Of a DNA stretch of 64,000 nucleotides, positions 59,156 to 64,000 are shown one piece after another. Both the position numbers and the translations under genes were made by a program. Within the stretch, counting starts at the first letter, position 1; every line of letters starts with the position of its first letter. The notes under the pieces were generated by a model. It was not told the origin of the DNA. It did not search any database and was given only the letters and a program-made list of their open reading frames with translations. Location: positions 4,101,001-4,165,000 of the forward strand of contig NZ_CP036533.1 in NCBI RefSeq assembly GCF_024585265.1, read 5' to 3'. Source of the DNA: Bradyrhizobium sp. WBAH42. GTDB taxonomy: Bacteria > Pseudomonadota > Alphaproteobacteria > Rhizobiales > Xanthobacteraceae.

Positions 59156-59980
59156 TCAGGCGCGCAAAACCTTGGCGGCGCGACGATAATCGGTCGGGGC
59201 CATCCCGACATTGGCAGCGAAGAAACGCGTGAAACCGCTCTGCGAGGAGAAGCCGAGGTCGAAGCCGATGTCGGCGATCGGCGTCTCGCTCGCCACCAGC
59301 GCTTCGAGCGCCTGTTCCATGATCAGCGTGTTGAGATAGAGGTTCGGCGTGACGCCGGTCTGCACGCGGAACAGCCGGTAGAAATGCGGCCGCGACAGGC
59401 CGGATTCGCGCGCAATGGTGTCGAGCTCGATTTCGGCGCCTGGACTCTCCGACATCATCTTGATGCACTTGCGCACGCGAAAGTCGGTGACGCCGCCTGC
59501 GCGCGGATCGCGCGCGATCTCGGCCTGCTGCCAGCTTTCGTCGTAGCAGATGTCGATCAGCCGCCTCAGCTCGGAATCCAGGCTGGAGAGCGATGGTGCG
59601 CCGCACACGAGCGCAGCGGTCCGCCTGATGTGCTTGTCGAGCGCGGGCGTGCGCCTGAACTGGGTGCGGCCGAAGCGCAACCGGTCGGAGCCGGAGGCAT
59701 CCGGCGCAAACCATTCGGCGTTGACGTAGAGCACGAAGAAGATGGCGCCGCCGTCGAGATCGGTTGGCAGGAAGTTGTGCGGTTCCCAAGGATTGACGGC
59801 GACGACCGACGTCTCGGTGAGATCGTAATGCCCGTCGGAGACATCGATGCATGCGGGCATGCCGCCGACATGGAAGATCAGATGACCTTCGCGATGGGCG
59901 TGGATATTGAAAGGGCGGTTCAATTGATAAACCGTCGCCCGGCCGAAGCGGCCATGGAAGACGGCGAGCGCACGGCTCAT
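59156..59980 (-). CDS. AraC-family transcriptional regulator
   Basis: The 274-residue protein has an N-terminal cupin-like sensor domain (residues about 15-140; HREGHLIFHVGG) and a C-terminal AraC double helix-turn-helix (about 170-272; IARESGLSRPHFYRLFRVQTGVTP and IADIGFDLGFSSQSGFTRFF). It is placed between the binding protein gene and the livH operon on the same strand. It is the best candidate activator of the 19.7-kb cluster, responding to the imported substrate. Confidence 0.92.
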   Translation of the reverse strand: MSRALAVFHGRFGRATVYQLNRPFNIHAHREGHLIFHVGGMPACIDVSDGHYDLTETSVVAVNPWEPHNFLPTDLDGGAIFFVLYVNAEWFAPDASGSDRLRFGRTQFRRTPALDKHIRRTAALVCGAPSLSSLDSELRRLIDICYDESWQQAEIARDPRAGGVTDFRVRKCIKMMSESPGAEIELDTIARESGLSRPHFYRLFRVQTGVTPNLYLNTLIMEQALEALVASETPIADIGFDLGFSSQSGFTRFFAANVGMAPTDYRRAAKVLRA

Positions 59981-60102
59981 GCCTTCCCCTCCCGAACGTT
60001 CTTGTCTTTTCGGCCAGCCTTCAACAACACCGCCAAGATTGCAAGAGCGGAGAGCGACCGCGTCAGCGAGTCGCTCCCCGGTTGCGTGCCTGATGTGATG
60101 CG

Positions 60103-61353
60103 TCAGTACTTCTTACATTCCGGCACAGTGCGGCTCGGCAGGCCAATCTTGGAGAACACGGCCGGATCGTAGCCGAGCGTCTGGTTCACGTTCGGGATCA
60201 CCTTCACGACCTTGCTGAACAGTGCGCCCTTGCCGTCGTCGACGACCTCGGTGACGAAGTTGGTACCGATCGCCTGGCGGTTGGAGTCGAGCTTGATCTT
60301 GCCGTTCGGCGCGTCGAGCTCGATCTTAGCCAGTGCTTCCTTGTACTTGGCCTGGTTGTTGGAGAGGTCGCCATTGACCTGACGCAGTGCGAGGATCAGC
60401 GCCATGGTTGAATTATAGTAGTTGGTGGCGAGCAGCGACGGGCTCGGGAAGCGCTTGTTGGGCGGGAAGGCGTCCTGATAGGCCTTCACGAACTTCTGCC
60501 AGCCCGGATCCTCCCAGGTGTCGGCCTGGCCGCTCGCCGCGATGGTGCCGATCAGGGCATTCTTGGCGTTGCCCTTCGACGACAGGATGGTCTGGTCGAT
60601 CATGATGGAACCACCCATCAGATGCGCCTTGCCGCCGGCCTGCTGATACTGGTTGAGGAAGTTGACGGCATCGGCGCCGCCGAGCCCGAGATAGATGGCA
60701 TCGACGTCGTCGGGCAGAGCGGCGATGACCGAGGCGAAGTCCTTCGTTCCCAGCGGCACCCATTGCCGGTTGGTGACCTGTCCGCCGGCGCCGCAGAACT
60801 CGAGCACCAGCCCGAACACCTGGGTGTAGATGAAGGAATAGTCCTCGCCGACGGTCGCGATCTTGCGATACTTCTTTTCCTCATAGGCGTATTTGCCGAG
60901 GCCGATCTGCCACTGCGCGCCGTCCATGTTGTAGCGGAAGAAGTTCGGGGCAGGGTCGACATAGGTCGTTTCCTGCGCACCGGACGCTGCATTGATGAAC
61001 GTCAGCTCGGGATGGGTCTTGGCGAAATTCTTCACCGCGATGCCTTCGTCGCCCGAGAGCGGCGACAGCAGGATCTGCACCTTGTCCTGCTCGATCAGCT
61101 TGCGGACCGCGCGCACGGCCGAGTCCGGCGTCGCGTCGGTAGAGGCGACGATGAATTCGAGTTCCTTGTCGCCGACCTTCTTGCCGAGCACGTTGAGCGC
61201 GGTCTGATGGCCGCGCATGCCGTCCTCGCCGAGCACCGTGTAGGTACCTTCGAGCGTCGCGGTCACGCCCACCTTGATCTTTTCCTGGGCGATCGCCGCG
61301 CCCGAAAGAAACAGGCTGCTCAACGCGAGCAGTCCGATGCTGCATTTCGACAT
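60103..61353 (-). CDS. Liv-type ABC substrate-binding protein, second system
   Basis: The 416-residue protein has a signal peptide ending GAAIAQ near residue 23; the mature start is EKIKVGVTATLEGTYTVLGEDG, a type 1 periplasmic binding domain. Blocks such as INAASGAQETTYVDP and TVGEDYSFIYTQVF fit the LivJ family. The ATG at 61353 follows GGGAGGAG. It probably delivers the ligand to the LivHMG/F-fusion complex encoded beyond the AraC gene; no other binding protein lies near that importer. Confidence 0.91.
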   Translation of the reverse strand: MSKCSIGLLALSSLFLSGAAIAQEKIKVGVTATLEGTYTVLGEDGMRGHQTALNVLGKKVGDKELEFIVASTDATPDSAVRAVRKLIEQDKVQILLSPLSGDEGIAVKNFAKTHPELTFINAASGAQETTYVDPAPNFFRYNMDGAQWQIGLGKYAYEEKKYRKIATVGEDYSFIYTQVFGLVLEFCGAGGQVTNRQWVPLGTKDFASVIAALPDDVDAIYLGLGGADAVNFLNQYQQAGGKAHLMGGSIMIDQTILSSKGNAKNALIGTIAASGQADTWEDPGWQKFVKAYQDAFPPNKRFPSPSLLATNYYNSTMALILALRQVNGDLSNNQAKYKEALAKIELDAPNGKIKLDSNRQAIGTNFVTEVVDDGKGALFSKVVKVIPNVNQTLGYDPAVFSKIGLPSRTVPECKKY

Positions 61354-61508
61354 GTGCTCCTCCCCTGTGTCATCGCTTGTTGCCGCGACGAACCGTGCAT
61401 GCCCGTGGCTCTTCAAGCCCGCGGCTTTGGAGGAAAGCTAACCGAAGTCGGATGCGCTGCACGCATCGCGGCCTCCTTCGGCTTGACTGGCAGTCTCATT
61501 TTTGAATG

Positions 61509-61554
61509 TTGCGGCGCGAGTGATTTCGCGGTGCAGCAGGGGCCCGCGCCGCAA
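61509..61554. repeat. long hairpin between hydrolase and binding-protein genes
   Basis: Perfect 10-bp arms TTGCGGCGCG (61509-61518) and CGCGCCGCAA (61545-61554) enclose 26 bases. No T-run follows on the minus strand, so it is not a classical terminator; it could slow transcription after the alpha/beta-hydrolase gene. Confidence 0.45.
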
Positions 61555-61583
61555 AAGTGTCCCAGGCGGAAGCGAGGAGCGCG

Positions 61584-62579
61584 TTAACAATAATCTTCGG
61601 CGAGAAACTGGTTGATGGCGTCGAACGCCTGCAGACGGTTTTTCTCCAGGAGAACCATGTGCGTGCCTTCGCCGATCTCGATCCAGCGCCGGTATGGCGC
61701 ATGTTTCAGTGAAAGGAAGAAGTCCTGCGCCGAGGCGATGGGCACGTCCTGATCCCATTCGGCGTGAACCAGCAGCACGGGGACGCGAATGTCGCCGGCA
61801 TCATAGAGCCTCTTGCCGGCGGCCCAGTATTCGCGAATGTCCAGGATCGGGCCATTGACCGCACGCATGATCGCAGGCGTCTGCGCGCTGCCTAACGGGT
61901 CGGTCGCGAGCGAGATGCTGGCCCAGTGCTCGAAGCCGCCCGCCGGGATCAAGCGCGATCGTGCCGCTTCCGGCGCAGCCGAAAGCCAGCGCTCCCTGAA
62001 GTCCAGCACCGGAACCTTGCGATAGCCGCCGAGGCGCCCGCCTGCATCGATCGGAGCCGGACCCTGCAGCAGCCAGAGCGGCGCGACCAGCGCAAGCTTG
62101 ATGATCTTGTCGTTATTGCCTGCGGTGTAAGCACCGGCCACCGAGCCGCCCCAGGACATGGCAACCAGATTGAGGCGCGCGATCTTGCGTTGCTTGAGGA
62201 TATGCGCGACGGCGCTGGCGAGGTCACGCACACCGACCTCGGTGCGCACAAGCGGTTCGGACTGCTCCGGCGGCGCGTCCATCTCGGGCGGGCGGGTCGA
62301 TTGGCCGTAGCCACGCACGTCGAGCGCGAAGACGTCGTACCCTTGGGCGGCGAGATAATCCATGAAGGAGCGGCCGCCGAGTGGCGTATCGAAGAGGCTT
62401 TCCGATGAATAGGTCGCGCCGTGCATCATCAGGATGGTTCGCTCGGCGGAGAAGGTCTCGAGCGCCGCGGGTCGCTTGTTGCGCAAGTGAAGCGAGATTC
62501 CGGCCGTGTCGCTCGGGATCATGAGATCCTCGACCACGATCTCGGGCCTGTCGGCGCGCGCATTAGCGTGCTGATTCAT
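61584..62579 (-). CDS. alpha/beta-hydrolase
   Basis: The 331-residue protein has the oxyanion HGATYSSE region near residue 53, DVRGYGQS, nucleophile MSWGGS near residue 143, acid in HAEWDQDVP and the final His in GEGTHMVLLE. This is the layout of carboxylesterase/haloperoxidase-type hydrolases. It lies 12 bases downstream of the MBL gene and upstream of the binding protein gene, so it is probably part of the same pathway. Confidence 0.88.
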   Translation of the reverse strand: MNQHANARADRPEIVVEDLMIPSDTAGISLHLRNKRPAALETFSAERTILMMHGATYSSESLFDTPLGGRSFMDYLAAQGYDVFALDVRGYGQSTRPPEMDAPPEQSEPLVRTEVGVRDLASAVAHILKQRKIARLNLVAMSWGGSVAGAYTAGNNDKIIKLALVAPLWLLQGPAPIDAGGRLGGYRKVPVLDFRERWLSAAPEAARSRLIPAGGFEHWASISLATDPLGSAQTPAIMRAVNGPILDIREYWAAGKRLYDAGDIRVPVLLVHAEWDQDVPIASAQDFFLSLKHAPYRRWIEIGEGTHMVLLEKNRLQAFDAINQFLAEDYC

Positions 62580-62591
62580 GATCGTCTCCTT

Positions 62592-63527
62592 TCAGACGAA
62601 TTGCCAGGTAAAGCGTCCTCCGGTCCGGCTGATGCGGCCGACCGATGACTGTGCGAAATGGGTGGTGAAGATGGCTGCGCCCCGCTCGGCAGCATCCTCC
62701 AGCACGAAGGCGCGCGAGCGCAACGCGGCCTCCGGGAATTCGCAGAAGCAGGAATTGAGCGAAGGCTCATACACCTGGAGCGGATGGTGCATGACGTCTC
62801 CGGCGAACAGCGCCTCCTCGCCGCGCGAGACGAGGCGGATGGAGGCGTGATCGACGCTGTGGCCGGGCGTCGGAACGAACGAGATGCCTTCGATCAGCTC
62901 GCTTCCGTCTACCGCGATGAGCCTGGCAAGCCCGGCCTCGATCACCGGCCGGACGCTGTCGTCATAGACGCGGTCGGCCGGCTTGCGCAGCGCGGGCCCG
63001 AGGGCCGGGGCAGGGCGGGCCGGTCCGGTCGGCTCTGCGCCTGTCGCGAGACTCTCGCCATAGGCCTGCTCGATCGCGGAGAACACGTAAGTCGCATTCG
63101 GGAAGGTCGGGACCCAGCGCCCGTCAATGAGGCGGGTGTTCCAGCCGACGTGGTCGGCATGCACATGCGTGAGCAGCACGTAATCGACCTGCTCCGGCGT
63201 GACACCCGCTGCGGCCAGCCGCGCCAGGAACGGCTCGTTGAGCCGGTGAAGCGGCGGGATCTCCGGCCGGTTCTTGTCATTGCCGGTGGCCGTGTCGATC
63301 AGGATCGTGTGGTGCGGCGTCCTGACCAGCCAGCTGTGAATGCTTTGGATGAAGGTGCCGGTCGCAGCATCGAACGAGCCCGCCTCCAGGCGGTCGCGAT
63401 GACGCTCCAGCGCCTGCGGCTCGCTTCCCGGAAAGAGCGCGTCGAACTTGAATGCGGCAAGCCGCAACTCGTCGATCCGCGTGATGGATGCTTCGCCGAC
63501 TTGATAGGTCTTGGCCGCGTGAATCAT
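62592..63527 (-). CDS. MBL-fold metallo-hydrolase
   Basis: The 311-residue protein has the metal motif THVHADHVGWN, a PTPGHSVDH ligand block and FAGDVMHHPLQVY. It resembles the group of MBL hydrolases near AHL lactonases and methyl-parathion hydrolases. I chose ATG 63527 because GGAGG lies nine bases upstream; the frame is open to 63683. It is the first gene of the co-directional block and divergent from the LysR gene, 230 bases away. Confidence 0.88.
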   Translation of the reverse strand: MIHAAKTYQVGEASITRIDELRLAAFKFDALFPGSEPQALERHRDRLEAGSFDAATGTFIQSIHSWLVRTPHHTILIDTATGNDKNRPEIPPLHRLNEPFLARLAAAGVTPEQVDYVLLTHVHADHVGWNTRLIDGRWVPTFPNATYVFSAIEQAYGESLATGAEPTGPARPAPALGPALRKPADRVYDDSVRPVIEAGLARLIAVDGSELIEGISFVPTPGHSVDHASIRLVSRGEEALFAGDVMHHPLQVYEPSLNSCFCEFPEAALRSRAFVLEDAAERGAAIFTTHFAQSSVGRISRTGGRFTWQFV

Positions 63528-63757
63528 CAAGATGTCCTCCACTGGACCGCGGCTTGGGCCCTGCTTGCCCGGGCCGCGGTGTCCGTGAGGTACGAGGCGC
63601 GCCGCGCCTTGGGGAGAGCCGCGGGTTCGATAGGTCCCATCGACATCGTCGATATCGGAAGGCACGATAGGCCAGCTTTTCACGCCGCCGTTTTGGCCTT
63701 AACCCTCGCATCGCGGCCCGTTCGAGCCGCGATGTGCCCTAGACGGAGGTGGCTCCG

Positions 63758-64000
63758 ATGCAGGATGCGGAACACGGCCGGGGTCGGCCGGCCGACGACA
63801 ACGATCTCGCCGAGATCGACCTCGGTCTGTTGCTGGCGCTGGAGGCTCTCCTGCGCGAGCGGAACGTGACGCGCGCGGCCTCCCGGCTCAATATCGGGCA
63901 GCCCGCGCTCTCGGCGCGGCTGAACCGGCTGCGGCAGATCTTTGCCGATCCGCTGTTCGTCCCCGCGGCGAGCGGGCGCGGCGTGGTGCCGACGACGAGG
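63758..64000 (+). CDS. LysR-family transcriptional regulator, C-terminus outside window
   Basis: The first 81 residues are visible. The helix-turn-helix RNVTRAASRLNIGQPALSAR and the following RLRQIFADPLFV are typical of LysR proteins. ATG at 63758 follows ACGGAGGTGG. It is divergent from the MBL gene and may control it together with the alpha/beta-hydrolase gene. Confidence 0.9.
   Translation, partial: MQDAEHGRGRPADDNDLAEIDLGLLLALEALLRERNVTRAASRLNIGQPALSARLNRLRQIFADPLFVPAASGRGVVPTTR

Overview
The window looks like a chromosomal segment of a GC-rich alphaproteobacterium of the order Hyphomicrobiales, most likely Bradyrhizobium or a close relative. This is inferred from base composition, from the load of ABC uptake systems and molybdenum hydroxylases, from small families such as DUF6894 and DUF3606, and from two intergenic palindromic repeat types I associate with that group. 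No rRNA, tRNA, CRISPR array, phage or insertion sequence was recognised. Nearly all sequence is accounted for by about 63 protein genes, two of them cut by the window edges.

Region 1 (1-12.4 kb) is mixed housekeeping: a phosphatase cut by the left edge, inositol-3-phosphate synthase, a GT-B glycosyltransferase, a DUF4336-SDR fusion, small proteins, a Nudix hydrolase, a patatin, and the alpha-glucan genes glgX and treZ.

Region 2 (12.4-38.8 kb) is a catabolic island that appears aimed at nitrogenous ring compounds and amides. A MarR regulator sits between an NCS1 permease and an amidohydrolase/molybdenum-hydroxylase/LivJHMGF/Rieske operon. The same 18-bp palindrome lies in front of the permease and in front of the amidohydrolase. 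Next come an MFS-amidase-esterase operon, a divergent 5-hydroxyisourate hydrolase, a four-gene polyamine-type ABC importer, a second amidase, a racemase-family protein with its GntR/FCD regulator, an arylmalonate-decarboxylase-like protein and a dihydropyrimidinase (D-hydantoinase).

Region 3 (39.0-63.5 kb) is the most striking part. Eighteen genes from livH (58700) down to an azoreductase (39030) run on the minus strand with gaps of at most about 30 bp, over 19.7 kb. They encode a Liv-type importer whose second ATPase is fused to a Tm-1/UPF0261 domain, a PEP-hydrolase-family TIM barrel, a 972-residue flotillin-like protein with exact 132-bp internal repeats, and two SRPBCC paralogues. They also encode a molybdenum hydroxylase whose large subunit is split in two, CoxD/CoxE-like maturation proteins, an amidohydrolase, an MBL-fold hydrolase, an SMP-30/isochorismatase fusion and a flavin reductase. 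An AraC regulator, a periplasmic binding protein and two more hydrolases lie upstream on the same strand. I read this as one uptake, hydroxylation and ring-opening pathway for an unidentified substrate. A LysR gene is cut by the right edge.

Three enzymes in regions 2 and 3 lack a cysteine that is catalytic in their families. Three copies plus a fragment of one intergenic repeat are present, and ends of that repeat supply the stop codons of adjacent genes.
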